Positions 7,305-13,604 of a stretch of DNA of 36,983 nt are shown piece by piece. Under the pieces are notes generated by a model that did no database searches, was not told where the DNA came from, and saw only the letters and a list, made by a program, of their open reading frames with translations. Source of the stretch: a virus; the IMG/VR virus record IMGVR_UViG_3300035099_000024, positions 1-36,983 of that record. One strand, given 5' to 3'. Position 1 is the first letter of the stretch. Each line of letters begins with the position of its first letter. Position numbers and translations under genes: made by a program.

Positions 7305-7340
7305 AAAGGAAACCCCGCCATGCACGGGGCTTCCTTTTTT
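7305..7340 (+). terminator. Attenuator terminator with competing antiterminator strand
   Basis: Stem aaaggaaaccccg (7305-7317) / cggggcttccttt (7325-7337) followed by T-run up to 7340; the next gene begins at 7341. The loop and 3' edge (ccatgcac, 7318-7325) are a perfect complement of gtgcatgg (7278-7285) in the leader ORF. The two hairpins are mutually exclusive. Confidence 0.7.
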
Positions 7341-7553
7341 ATGAAACCGAATCAAACAAGACAACAGTTCTTACTCTCGTTCTTTGATGACGCGGGTTAT
7401 CAAGAAAAACAGGTCAATGGCTTTTGGCTGGTAAAACAATTCAATGGAAACACCAAAAGCTGGCAAGTCGCGATTTTTACCAACGATTCTTTCAGGAAAT
7501 ATAAAGAATTTACAGAGAGAAATAAGCAGTTAGATTGGTTAAAACGCGAGTAA
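7341..7553 (+). CDS. Hypothetical protein behind the attenuator
   Basis: 70 aa from ATG 7341; an in-frame ATG at 7320 lies inside the terminator stem and is less likely. Short beta-rich-looking sequence (YQEKQVNGFWLVKQF ... SWQVAIFTNDSF) with a basic C-terminus. No family recognised. It is the first gene controlled by the attenuator and is followed by a long structured non-coding stretch. Confidence 0.6.
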   Translation: MKPNQTRQQFLLSFFDDAGYQEKQVNGFWLVKQFNGNTKSWQVAIFTNDSFRKYKEFTERNKQLDWLKRE

Positions 7554-7850
7554 GAGCCTTCAGGCGATGCTCTTCAACTTGGCCTGTTTATCGGTTTCAT
7601 AGCAGGATAATTAAGGTGTGGTCTGATAACCAACTCAACACACCCTCGGACGCGTGGAAACACGATTCTGCTCTCCCCCAAGTATCCGTTGCCACCCCAA
7701 CGATTAGAACTAGAAAGCTATTATCTGGTTAAAGCTTATGCCAGATGAATAACTTGGGTATCTTCCTATGAGAACTGATATTAAACCACTCGTTTCATAT
7801 TCCACGGTTTTCTCGGACGGACGAGAAGGTCTGGGTTTAATTTAAGAGGG
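7552..7850 (+). ncRNA. Candidate structured RNA of about 300 nt (unknown class)
   Basis: No convincing gene here; a 65-codon frame at 7535 lacks a ribosome site and has an implausible composition. Perfect helices: AAGAGC/GCTCTT (7552-7574), GGTGTG/CACACC (7615-7644), CGTG-GAAA-CACG (7653-7664, GNRA loop), CGTTG/CAACG (7687-7702), ATCTGG/CCAGAT (7723-7746) inside CCCAAG/CTTGGG (7677-7758), and ATTAAACC/GGTTTAAT (7780-7841) enclosing TTCTCG/CGAGAA (7810-7827). No RNase P, tmRNA, tRNA or group I core was recognised. Confidence 0.5.
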
Positions 7851-7871
7851 TAGATTATAATTTATGAAAAA

Positions 7872-8054
7872 ATGAAAGTAACTAAAGATTTAAAAATATA
7901 TCTAGATGAAATAGACCGATTATCAAAGAAAGCGCCTAAAGAAAAAAGGTTAGAATTGGAAAACATATTAAAAGTGATATTAACATTGCTTGTATCATTA
8001 AAAGAATCGTCTAATTTAGGGAAAATAAAGTTTATGTGGGAAAGCAAATTTTAA
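7872..8054 (+). CDS. Hypothetical small helical protein
   Basis: 60 aa of mostly Lys/Glu/Leu helix (KIYLDEIDRLSKKAPKEKR). A TATAAT at 7856-7861 lies just upstream without a clear -35. It follows the structured RNA directly. No family recognised. Confidence 0.5.
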   Translation: MKVTKDLKIYLDEIDRLSKKAPKEKRLELENILKVILTLLVSLKESSNLGKIKFMWESKF

Positions 8055-8081
8055 CTAATTTATGACTCCTGAAGATATAAA

Positions 8082-8579
8082 ATGAAAATAGAACGAAAAT
8101 GGGCTATGCCCAATAAATATACTTTTAAAATTAAGCCGATAAAAGAACTTTTGGTAGAAGAAGTTAGGCAACCTCAATACTGGCTTGACCCATTTGCCGG
8201 TTATAATTCACCCGCTTTTATGACGAATGATTTAGACCCACAAAGTCCTGCCAAACATCACAAAGATGCATTAGAGTTTTTGTGCGGATTTTTACCCGAA
8301 AGTTATGATGGCATTTTATATGACCCGCCATACTCAATTACACAAGCAAGAATGTATGGTAAAAAAGAATTTTCAAGTATGAAATACTGGGCAGATTGTA
8401 AAAATGAGATGGCAAGAATTATCAAACCCGGGGGTAAGGCAATCTGTTTCGGCTGGAACTCTATGGGGCTTGGTAAAAATCGTGGCTTTAGAATAGAACG
8501 AATACTTTTAGTGGCTCACGGTGGAAGTAAAAACGATACGATAGTAACCGTAGAAACAAAATGCAACCCCTCCCCCTAA
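8082..8579 (+). CDS. Adenine-specific DNA methyltransferase-like protein
   Basis: 165 aa (a start at MPNKYTF, codon 9, is possible). Carries a SAM-binding-like LDPFAG motif (residues 35-40) and the catalytic DPPYS motif (81-85) typical of N6-adenine or N4-cytosine methyltransferases. A conserved-looking IIKPGGKAICFGWNSMGLG strand follows. Smaller than restriction-linked enzymes and with no obvious target-recognition domain, it fits the orphan phage methylase type, likely protecting phage DNA or altering regulation. A second methylase lies at 11642. No restriction enzyme is adjacent. Confidence 0.72.
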   Translation: MKIERKWAMPNKYTFKIKPIKELLVEEVRQPQYWLDPFAGYNSPAFMTNDLDPQSPAKHHKDALEFLCGFLPESYDGILYDPPYSITQARMYGKKEFSSMKYWADCKNEMARIIKPGGKAICFGWNSMGLGKNRGFRIERILLVAHGGSKNDTIVTVETKCNPSP

Positions 8580-8809
8580 AATTCACCCCCCGCAAGAAAG
8601 TCGGCGAACGCAACTATTGGCTTGGTCTTATCGCCAAACTCGTGGACAGAAGGATTCCGCACATAGCAAAACTGCTTGAGGGGTGGCCAATGGAACTTAT
8701 AAAACAATCCTACCTAGAAACAAAGAGCGAAACCAATCCGGCGGAGGCGTGGTGGGTATTTAGGAAAAAAGTGCTTGACCGGCCCCTGCGGCAGAAACCT
8801 TTAGTGTAA
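8561..8809 (+). CDS. Hypothetical basic protein
   Basis: 82 aa overlapping the methylase end by 19 nt. Rich in Trp, Arg and Lys (YWLGLIAKLVDRRIPHIAKL). No motif recognised. Translational coupling to the methylase suggests a joint role, but nothing in the sequence identifies it. Confidence 0.6.
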   Translation: MQPLPLKFTPRKKVGERNYWLGLIAKLVDRRIPHIAKLLEGWPMELIKQSYLETKSETNPAEAWWVFRKKVLDRPLRQKPLV

Positions 8810-8855
8810 GTTATCAACCTTGCTTCTTGCAAACGCCTTTGCCTAGATTTATAAT
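8810..8855 (+). promoter_or_regulatory. Promoter of the HTH gene with GTTATCAAC element
   Basis: GTTATCAAC (8810-8818), TTGCAA -35 (8827-8832), 17-nt spacer, TATAAT -10 (8850-8855). The ATG of the HTH gene lies 6 nt after the -10, implying a leaderless mRNA. The upstream element sits 8 nt before the -35, as at 7209, 12622 and 26288. Confidence 0.7.
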
Positions 8856-8861
8856 GTAGTT

Positions 8862-9035
8862 ATGGATAAAGAAAAAGCAAAACGGCTAAAACGAATCTCC
8901 GAAAGAGCGATTAAGATAATTGAGATGTTGGAAGCGGGAATTTCGCCCCAGCAAATCGTGGAAAAACTAGGTTGCAACCGGCAACTAGTAGATTATTACA
9001 AAAATCAATTAAGTGAAAAAGAATTAAACACCTGA
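8862..9035 (+). CDS. Small helix-turn-helix DNA-binding protein
   Basis: 57 aa. Residues about 27-50 read AGISPQQIVEKLGCNRQLVD, a classic helix-turn-helix (resolvase/sigma-4-like) with the turn at Gly38-Cys39. The flanks are highly charged. The predicted mRNA is leaderless. Being the only clear short HTH regulator in the window, with the recurrent GTTATC(C/A)AC element in front of its own promoter, it is the best candidate for the factor binding that element; this is inference. It could equally be an orphan recombinase-derived HTH. Confidence 0.65.
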   Translation: MDKEKAKRLKRISERAIKIIEMLEAGISPQQIVEKLGCNRQLVDYYKNQLSEKELNT

Positions 9036-9040
9036 AAACA

Positions 9041-9283
9041 ATGAAAAAAGAAGAATATATAAAAAGATACCGGGAAATAAAATTATTTAAGGTTGTTTAT
9101 AAATTTACTAAACGATGGGAAGAAATGCCAATTATTCCAGAAACAAGATACTTCTTGGCCTTTGATATGACTGGCGCAATGAAAGAATGTATAAATAATT
9201 ATTGTTTAGGCGACCGTAAATATGTTGAGATACTAGATATTGAGGAATTGGGTTATCCAAATGGAATCCATCATTTTGTTTGA
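9041..9283 (+). CDS. Hypothetical protein
   Basis: 80 aa, 5 nt after the HTH gene stop, so in the same transcript. Looks like a small alpha/beta protein (YFLAFDMTGAMKECINNYCL, then KYVEILDIEELG). No family recognised. It ends just before a structured RNA region. Confidence 0.55.
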   Translation: MKKEEYIKRYREIKLFKVVYKFTKRWEEMPIIPETRYFLAFDMTGAMKECINNYCLGDRKYVEILDIEELGYPNGIHHFV

Positions 9284-9290
9284 AACGTCG

Positions 9291-9468
9291 GGCGGCAAGG
9301 TTCGGGACAATTAAACAAAACCCGAAATAAACGCTGTTAAAACGGCGAACCTAAACCCTAGTCAGCGAAGGGGCTGACCCAAGTAGCGATAAAAAGGGCT
9401 ACTAAACCATATTCCCCGGAAGGTGAAAATGGTTGGGCAAGGTTGGAAAACCTGCCACATTAACCGCC
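9291..9468 (+). ncRNA. Candidate structured RNA of about 180 nt (unknown class)
   Basis: A closing helix GGCGG/CCGCC (9291-9295/9464-9468) encloses successive hairpins: TTCGGG/CCCGAA (9301-9326), GCTG/CGGC (9333-9346), GTCAGC/GCTGAC (9361-9378), GTAGC/GCTAC (9383-9402), ACCAT/ATGGT with TTCC/GGAA (9406-9433), and GGC-a-AGGTT with a GGAA loop closed by AACCTGCC (9436-9456). AGGTTCG/CGAACCT (9298-9352) competes with the first hairpin. No ribosome site or frame explains the region. It does not match any RNA family I recognise. Confidence 0.55.
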
Positions 9469-9480
9469 TTAATCTGATTT

Positions 9481-9666
9481 ATGAAAAAAGGATTGTATAT
9501 TGCCGCTGGTATCATTCTGATAATTATTGGTTTTTGGCTATTCATAACTGGCAAAACTTCACAAACTGTAGTGAATGGATTCGCATTAAGTAGTATTGGA
9601 GCAGTAATGGTAGGGTGGAATATCAGCAGAAGGCGAGATAAAAATCAATTAAGCGAAAAAAATTAA
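9481..9666 (+). CDS. Small two-helix membrane protein
   Basis: 61 aa, MKKGLYIAAG start with two hydrophobic helices (about 5-24 and 34-48), then a basic tail (ISRRRDKNQLSEKN). No family recognised. It lies between the structured RNA and a small metalloprotease-like gene. Confidence 0.55.
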   Translation: MKKGLYIAAGIILIIIGFWLFITGKTSQTVVNGFALSSIGAVMVGWNISRRRDKNQLSEKN

Positions 9667-9667
9667 C

Positions 9668-9952
9668 TTGAAAATACCAAAACAACTAAAAATCGGTGGA
9701 CATATTTATAAAGTTATACTCCACGACAGGATGGAAAAAGGAGGGAGTGATAAACTCGGGACTTCCTATGTGTATAAAAACAGGATTTTTTTGGATAATA
9801 AAGTGTCGCCTTCCCAGTTGGAAAGCACGCTTTTGCACGAAATCTTAGAAGTTATAAATAGTTTGAACAATATAGGGGCGACAGAAGAAAAGATTTGTCA
9901 ATTTGAAACGGGACTTTACCAAGTTCTTAAGGATAATAAATTGTTAAAGTGA
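9668..9952 (+). CDS. Small phage protein with degenerate HExxH-like motif
   Basis: 94 aa from a TTG start. Overall pattern IGGHIYKVILHD ... NRIFLDNKVSPSQLESTLLH-EILEVIN resembles small SprT/ImmA-like phage proteins, in which LLHEILHxI carries the zinc site. Here the second histidine is Glu (HEILE), so zinc peptidase activity is doubtful; some relatives do use HExxE-type patterns. Its 3' end overlaps the VRR-NUC gene start (GTGA). Confidence 0.55.
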   Translation: MKIPKQLKIGGHIYKVILHDRMEKGGSDKLGTSYVYKNRIFLDNKVSPSQLESTLLHEILEVINSLNNIGATEEKICQFETGLYQVLKDNKLLK

Positions 9953-10284
9953 AAAAGATAAAAGAAAGTGATTTACAGCGCGAAATACTTGACTATCTGC
10001 GGCTGGTTATGAAAGCTGAAGCCATCAAGTTTCCCAGCGTGGGGATTTACAAGAAAGCCACCGGAACCTACATAACCCAGTCAAAGAAAGGCGTCTCGGA
10101 TATTCTGGCCTGCTTGCCCCCGAACGGAAGATTTATAGCAGTTGAGTGCAAGGCTGGCAACAACAAGGCCACACCAGAGCAACTGGAGTTCCTTGCCGAG
10201 GTTAAAAAGCGAGGGGGAATAGCGATATTGGCCTACTCGCTAGAAGAGTTTGAGAGGGAGTTTGAGAAATATAAAAGCAATTAA
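9949..10284 (+). CDS. VRR-NUC domain nuclease
   Basis: 111 aa from a GTG start overlapping the previous stop. A compact PD-(D/E)xK fold: early Glu in LQREILDYL, GVSDILAC (Asp51), then FIAVECKAG with Glu66-x-Lys68. Stand-alone VRR-NUC proteins are common in phages and act on branched or flap DNA in recombination and repair, or as Holliday-junction resolvases. With endonuclease VII (12753) and the GRF protein it forms a likely recombination-dependent DNA-processing set. Confidence 0.85.
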   Translation: MKKIKESDLQREILDYLRLVMKAEAIKFPSVGIYKKATGTYITQSKKGVSDILACLPPNGRFIAVECKAGNNKATPEQLEFLAEVKKRGGIAILAYSLEEFEREFEKYKSN

Positions 10285-10286
10285 CT

Positions 10287-10754
10287 ATGAAATACGATAC
10301 AGCAGGAAATGTAATATACGAGCCGATACAGAATTGTAATTGTGGGCTTACTGGTGGTTGTAATTTATGCCGTCCAAGTTTTATTGGAAGCATTACTGAC
10401 AAAGAAGCTGATAAGATGAAAAAGAAAGTCGCCGATTTTAAGGAAGAGTTTGATAGAGATTTGGAAGAAAGAAATAAAAAGTTCTTTCCAAGAAAGAGAA
10501 ATATAAAAGCAATTCTTAATGAAAAAAAAAGAATCTCACTAACACAAAGACAAGCGCAACATTTATATGAACTAGCATTGGAACATTTCTGTATGAATCG
10601 TCCGATAAAGTTTGGAAAAATGAAAGTCGCGCCTGATTGTTGCGAATGCAGCAATCTTAAAAAGCGATTAGAGAAATTTATCGGCGAAGAAGAAGTCCGT
10701 TGGACAAAAAGAATGCTTAAAAAACATCCATATTGTAAAATAAAGGATTGGTAG
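10287..10754 (+). CDS. Hypothetical cysteine-containing protein
   Basis: 155 aa, starting 2 nt after the nuclease. N-terminal CNCGLTGGCNLCRP (17-30) and a later CCECSNLKKR could form zinc sites; the middle is a long basic helix (KKRISLTQRQAQHLYELAL). No family recognised. Its stop is also the first base pair of the following RNA hairpin. Confidence 0.55.
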   Translation: MKYDTAGNVIYEPIQNCNCGLTGGCNLCRPSFIGSITDKEADKMKKKVADFKEEFDRDLEERNKKFFPRKRNIKAILNEKKRISLTQRQAQHLYELALEHFCMNRPIKFGKMKVAPDCCECSNLKKRLEKFIGEEEVRWTKRMLKKHPYCKIKDW

Positions 10755-10846
10755 GTTCTCTCCAGCAAGGAAGAAAGTTAGGCAAACAGGGAAGTGATCT
10801 CCTCGCCCAGGTCGCCCAAAGAGATACTAACTTGCTGGCGAGAGCC
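10754..10846 (+). ncRNA. Long RNA hairpin of unknown function
   Basis: GGTTCTC-t-CCAGCAA (10754-10768) pairs with TTGCTGG-c-GAGAGCC (10832-10846): 14 pairs with one internal mismatch. GTTAG/CTAAC then continues the stem, with an 8-nt purine bulge (ggaagaaa) on the 5' side. An inner ATCTC/GAGAT helix follows. Possible RNA element or processing site between two genes. An in-frame start at 10794 inside the stem is not credible. Confidence 0.5.
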
Positions 10847-10877
10847 AGTTTTATCAATCCCTAACGGCACAAATAAG

Positions 10878-11333
10878 ATGAAAAAAGACATAGAACAATT
10901 AAAACAAAAAGCGATTGGGGAGTTTAATCGTCTATTTAATTCCAAAGGAATTGACCATATTGATTTTGACGGTCATATCAGAGCTGAACTTCAATCCTTT
11001 TTTCTCTCCAAACTCTCCGAACTTGAACAAGCGGTGAGGAAGGGAATAAGACAAAAAATAAATGAAATAGAACTTACTTTATCTGAAGAAGATAAGAAAA
11101 AATTAGAAGGGGAAAGTGTTGAATTTGGAATGGGTTATGGTCAGACTTGGCTGTTAAATAAAATAAATAAATTATTTGAGCTGGAGCCGGACAGAGATTG
11201 CGAAGCTGAAGGTTATGGCGAATATGAAGCTCAACAGCAAGCAGAAGCCGAATGGGAAGCGCAGAAAGCGGCTGAAGCACAAGCGGAGTGGGAGCAGGGA
11301 CAATGTATTCCCGACGAAGAACCCCCATTTTAA
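10878..11333 (+). CDS. Hypothetical acidic coiled-coil protein
   Basis: 151 aa from the ATG at 10878 (MKKDIEQLKQKAIGEFNRLF); the frame is open further upstream through the RNA hairpin but has no ribosome site there. Long helices, then a C-terminal low-complexity stretch rich in Glu, Ala and Gln (EYEAQQQAEAEWEAQKAAEA) and a final CIPDEEPPF. No family recognised. Confidence 0.55.
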   Translation: MKKDIEQLKQKAIGEFNRLFNSKGIDHIDFDGHIRAELQSFFLSKLSELEQAVRKGIRQKINEIELTLSEEDKKKLEGESVEFGMGYGQTWLLNKINKLFELEPDRDCEAEGYGEYEAQQQAEAEWEAQKAAEAQAEWEQGQCIPDEEPPF

Positions 11334-11381
11334 TCAAAGGTCATTAGAACCTAATTAAAATAAAGAGATTAAATTAAAACT

Positions 11382-11573
11382 ATGAAAGAAGAAATAATAA
11401 AAAAATTCAAAAGTAAATATAAGGATAGTTCTCTGTTTAATTCTTGGGACGACTGTGAAAAAGAACTTACGGAGTTTATTGGCAAAGTTTATGATGTGGC
11501 ATATCACTTGGGATGGAAAGAAAAAGCCGAGCAAATGTTGAAGGCGATGAAAGATTATGTGTCAAAGAATTAA
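11382..11573 (+). CDS. Hypothetical small protein
   Basis: 63 aa, charged and helical (EEIIKKFKSKYKDSSLFNSW, then YHLGWKEKAEQMLKAMKDY). Flanked by the AGAACCTAATTAA repeats. No family recognised. No obvious ribosome site, as for the next gene. Confidence 0.5.
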   Translation: MKEEIIKKFKSKYKDSSLFNSWDDCEKELTEFIGKVYDVAYHLGWKEKAEQMLKAMKDYVSKN

Positions 11574-11641
11574 AACAATTAGAACCTAATTAAGATAAAG
11601 ATAAGTTAAAACTATTTAGAACGCAATTAAGATAAATAGTT

Positions 11642-12187
11642 ATGAAACCACCATTAAAACAAGGAAGCTCCGATGATTTTCAAACGCCGCCAGAGGCGTT
11701 AGAACCACTTTTGTCTTATTTGAAAAAAGATTGGACGATTTGGGAGTGCGCTTGTGGAAAAGGCAACTTAGTTGAGGAACTAAAACAAAAAGGATTTAAT
11801 GTTATTGGGACAGATTTATATGTTGATTATGGGAACGAGCCATTTAGAGATTTTTTAACTGATACTCCGAGTAAGGCATTTGATTGTATTATCACAAATC
11901 CTCCATTCAAATATAAGCAACAGTTTCTTGAGCGATGCTATGAATTAAAAAAACCATTCGCTTTATTGCTCCCGCTTACTACTTTTGAAACTGCCAAAAG
12001 ACAAAAGTTATTTAGAGAGAATGGGATTGAAGTTATATTTATGCCAAAACGAATAAACTTTGAAACACCTAATAAGGTAGCAAATAGTAATAGTTGGTTC
12101 GCAACGGCTTGGTTTACTTGGGGATTAAACATCGGTCGTCAATTAACATTTTTTATTCCACCCAAAAGGTCATTAGAACCTAATTAA
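11642..12187 (+). CDS. N6-adenine methyltransferase-like protein
   Basis: 181 aa. Begins with the phage-typical SSDDFQTPPEALEPLL, then a SAM-binding-like CACGKGN (residues 36-42), an acidic strand end VIGTDLY, and the catalytic NPPF motif (86-89). This is the size and order seen in small phage Dam-like or YhcR-type SAM methylases. The last residues (RSLEPN) fall within an intergenic repeat, so the original C-terminus may have been replaced. Likely modifies phage or host DNA; substrate unknown. Confidence 0.72.
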   Translation: MKPPLKQGSSDDFQTPPEALEPLLSYLKKDWTIWECACGKGNLVEELKQKGFNVIGTDLYVDYGNEPFRDFLTDTPSKAFDCIITNPPFKYKQQFLERCYELKKPFALLLPLTTFETAKRQKLFRENGIEVIFMPKRINFETPNKVANSNSWFATAWFTWGLNIGRQLTFFIPPKRSLEPN

Positions 12188-12282
12188 AAGAATTAAATTA
12201 AAACTATGGTGGATTTTTGGTTAAAATCCAATAGATTCTTAAAATTTGACTTATCCACTTTAATAATAAACTGAAATTTTTA

Positions 12283-12402
12283 ATGTGTGAACATTTTTGG
12301 GAAATTATAAAAATTTGGTATTATGGAACTTACGCCACATTTAGATGCGCAAAATGCGGTATGATTAAGATTATAAATATTGACAATATGCCGGGAATAT
12401 GA
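12283..12402 (+). CDS. Tiny zinc-finger-like protein
   Basis: 39 aa, MCEHFWEIIKIWYYGTYATF followed by RCAKCGMIK. The CxH pair and CxxC pair could hold zinc. Its TGA overlaps the ATG of the next gene (ATGA), which supports real translation. Function unknown. Confidence 0.5.
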   Translation: MCEHFWEIIKIWYYGTYATFRCAKCGMIKIINIDNMPGI

Positions 12403-12584
12403 AACAACTGCGAAAACAAGTTAAACAAGCTCTCATTTGCAATGAAGGTTGCGGCCATAAACTAGATCCCGAAACCTGCTTTCGACATCAGGTAGAGCGT
12501 GTGGCAAAAATTATAGTAAATGAAAGAAGAAAACTGTTGGAAAAGTTTGAAACGCTCATTTCAAAAGAGTGGGATAAAAAGTAG
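12399..12584 (+). CDS. Small Cys/His-containing protein
   Basis: 61 aa. CNEGCGHKLDPETCFRHQ (14-31) offers four to six zinc ligands; the rest is a basic helix (VNERRKLLEKFETLISKEW). Coupled to the preceding 39-aa gene. No family recognised. Confidence 0.55.
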   Translation: MKQLRKQVKQALICNEGCGHKLDPETCFRHQVERVAKIIVNERRKLLEKFETLISKEWDKK

Positions 12585-12621
12585 ATTTTTAGTTAAAATC
12601 CAACAGATTTTTAATATTTGA

Positions 12622-12667
12622 CTTATCCACTTTTGTATTTGCCTTATATTGATTAGTGTGGTATATT
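12622..12667 (+). promoter_or_regulatory. Promoter with CTTATCCAC element before the packaging operon
   Basis: TTATCCAC (12623-12630), TTGCCT -35 (12639-12644), 17-nt spacer, TATATT -10 (12662-12667). It is the last clear promoter before endonuclease VII, terminase and portal, so it is the probable late-operon promoter. Confidence 0.7.
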
Positions 12668-12674
12668 TAGCCCA

Positions 12675-12752
12675 ATGGATCCACACAAAACGAAAGTTGA
12701 ATATAATTCAAGCCTTCCTAACCAAGTTCGGTGGAGGGTTTTTGTTTATTAA
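12675..12752 (+). CDS. Possible leaderless leader peptide before endonuclease VII
   Basis: 25 codons from an ATG 7 nt after the -10, starting MDPHKTKVEYNSSLPNQVRW; its TAA abuts the endonuclease VII ATG. The segment also contains a weak hairpin (cctaacc/ggtggagg) and a T-run (gtttttg), so it may be a second attenuation-type leader. Weakly supported. Confidence 0.35.
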   Translation: MDPHKTKVEYNSSLPNQVRWRVFVY

Positions 12753-13253
12753 ATGCCGTTCCGATACCACGACAGAAGGCCCAAGAAGTGCAAATATTGC
12801 GACAAAGAAGCTAAAAGAAATGAAAAAAATGGGCGGAATAAGGGTTATTATAGAACTTGTGGTTCGGATATTTGTTTAAGAATGCAGTATAAAGACGAGC
12901 GGGTGAGCAAACTTAAAAAGGGAAGGGGAGAGCGAATTTGTGAACATTGCGGAGGGTTATTCCAGATAGACAGCCAAAGACAGAAATGGTGTAAAAAATG
13001 TGTCCCAGACGATAGGGCAAGAAGTATAATGCGAAGATATGGACTGTCAAAGGGGGAATATTTAAAGATGGTTGAGGATATAGGTGGGGTTTGCCCAATT
13101 TGTAGAAAAAGAAGGGCAATTTTAATAGACCATAATCATAAAACGGGAAAGGTTAGAGGTATAATTTGTGGACATTGTAATATTATTTTAGAATCGGTGG
13201 AAGACAAAGAAGTATTAATAAGGGTATTAAATTATTTAGGCATAAAACTATGA
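12753..13253 (+). CDS. Recombination endonuclease VII family protein
   Basis: 166 aa. N-terminal zinc pairs (KKCKYCDKEA, RICEHCGG with KWCKKC). The C-terminal half is the endonuclease VII fold: YGLSKGEYLKMVEDIGGVCP, a CPIC/CGHC zinc site (114-117, 139-142) and the His-Me finger core LIDHNHKTGKVRG (Asp126-His127). Family members resolve Holliday junctions before packaging (T4 gp49) or act as free-standing homing nucleases. Its place directly before terminase supports debranching of DNA for packaging; homing cannot be excluded. ATGA overlap with the next gene. Confidence 0.88.
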   Translation: MPFRYHDRRPKKCKYCDKEAKRNEKNGRNKGYYRTCGSDICLRMQYKDERVSKLKKGRGERICEHCGGLFQIDSQRQKWCKKCVPDDRARSIMRRYGLSKGEYLKMVEDIGGVCPICRKRRAILIDHNHKTGKVRGIICGHCNIILESVEDKEVLIRVLNYLGIKL

Positions 13254-13408
13254 GCCCGTTCCGCAGCAAACTCCAAGCGCGGTGGATGTTCTGGGCCGAG
13301 AAACACGGTAAGTTAAAGCCGGGCACGGCCGAAAGATGGGCGAAGCATACGCCCTCAATGAAAAGACTGCCCGCAAGGGCCAAGAAAAAGAAAGGAGGCA
13401 AGAAATGA
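13250..13408 (+). CDS. Small conserved-type phage protein
   Basis: 52 aa, MSPFRSKLQARWMFWAEKHG, then KPGTAERWAKHTPSMKRLPA and a lysine-rich end. Short proteins of this style (SPF-S-x-x-Q-R/A-x-x-M ... A-x-x-W-x-x-x-T-P) occur next to terminase or capsid genes in many phages; role unknown. The start overlaps the endonuclease VII stop and its 3' end carries the ribosome site of the next gene. Confidence 0.65.
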   Translation: MSPFRSKLQARWMFWAEKHGKLKPGTAERWAKHTPSMKRLPARAKKKKGGKK

Positions 13409-13587
13409 GCAAAAAGTTTTGGATTAAAGGCGCTATTAAGCACCCCGGCGCATTAAGAAGGTCTCTTGGGGTTAAGAAGGGACAAACCATTCCCGCCAAG
13501 AAGTTAGCGGTTGCCGCCAAGAAGGGCGGGACCTTGGGCAAAAGAGCAAGGTTGGCAAAGATTTTAAGGAGAATGAAAAAGGGATAA
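13405..13587 (+). CDS. Small basic phage protein
   Basis: 60 aa from ATG 13405, preceded by aaaggaggc. Reads MSKKFWIKGAIKHPGALRRS, then a Lys/Ala/Gly-rich body (KKLAVAAKKGGTLGKRARLA). Such KGxIxGAIKxPGAL proteins are frequent in phages and look nucleic-acid-binding. An upstream start at 13336 is rejected because of the ribosome site and the ATGA overlap. Confidence 0.65.
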   Translation: MSKKFWIKGAIKHPGALRRSLGVKKGQTIPAKKLAVAAKKGGTLGKRARLAKILRRMKKG

Positions 13588-13604
13588 TTTGTCAATGTTA
13601 GTAT

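Larger units (their letters stand above)
11337..12207 (+). repeat. Dispersed intergenic repeat around AGAACCTAATTAA
   Basis: Three copies separate the genes here: about 11337-11384, 11576-11644 and 12165-12207. The outer copies share aaggtcattagaacctaatt and then aattaaattaaaactatg leading to an ATG. The middle copy varies, with a partial internal duplication (agaacgcaattaagataaa). In the last copy the repeat forms the 3' end of the methylase gene, including its stop. Probably spread by local duplication together with gene insertion. Confidence 0.6.
12211..12634 (+). repeat. Direct repeat: hairpin plus TTATCCAC element (two copies)
   Basis: About 51 bp at 12211-12261 and 12583-12634 share a hairpin ggatttttggttaaaatcc (or the gattttt-agttaaaatc form), an a/c-rich link, then tttgacttatccactttt. 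The second copy leads into a good promoter (12639-12667); the first does not. It flanks two small zinc-type genes, so the unit may have moved by duplication. Confidence 0.6.

Noticed and set aside
7535-7732. 65-codon ORF
   Set aside because: No ribosome site, odd composition, and it overlaps multiple perfect RNA helices.
10794-10877. Extended N-terminus of the 10878 gene
   Set aside because: It lies within the RNA stem and lacks a ribosome site; the ATG at 10878 starts a normal helical protein.
12206-12274. 22-codon ORF (MVDFWLKSNRFLKF...)
   Set aside because: It is made of the hairpin-TTATCCAC repeat, which recurs at 12583 without a conserved frame.
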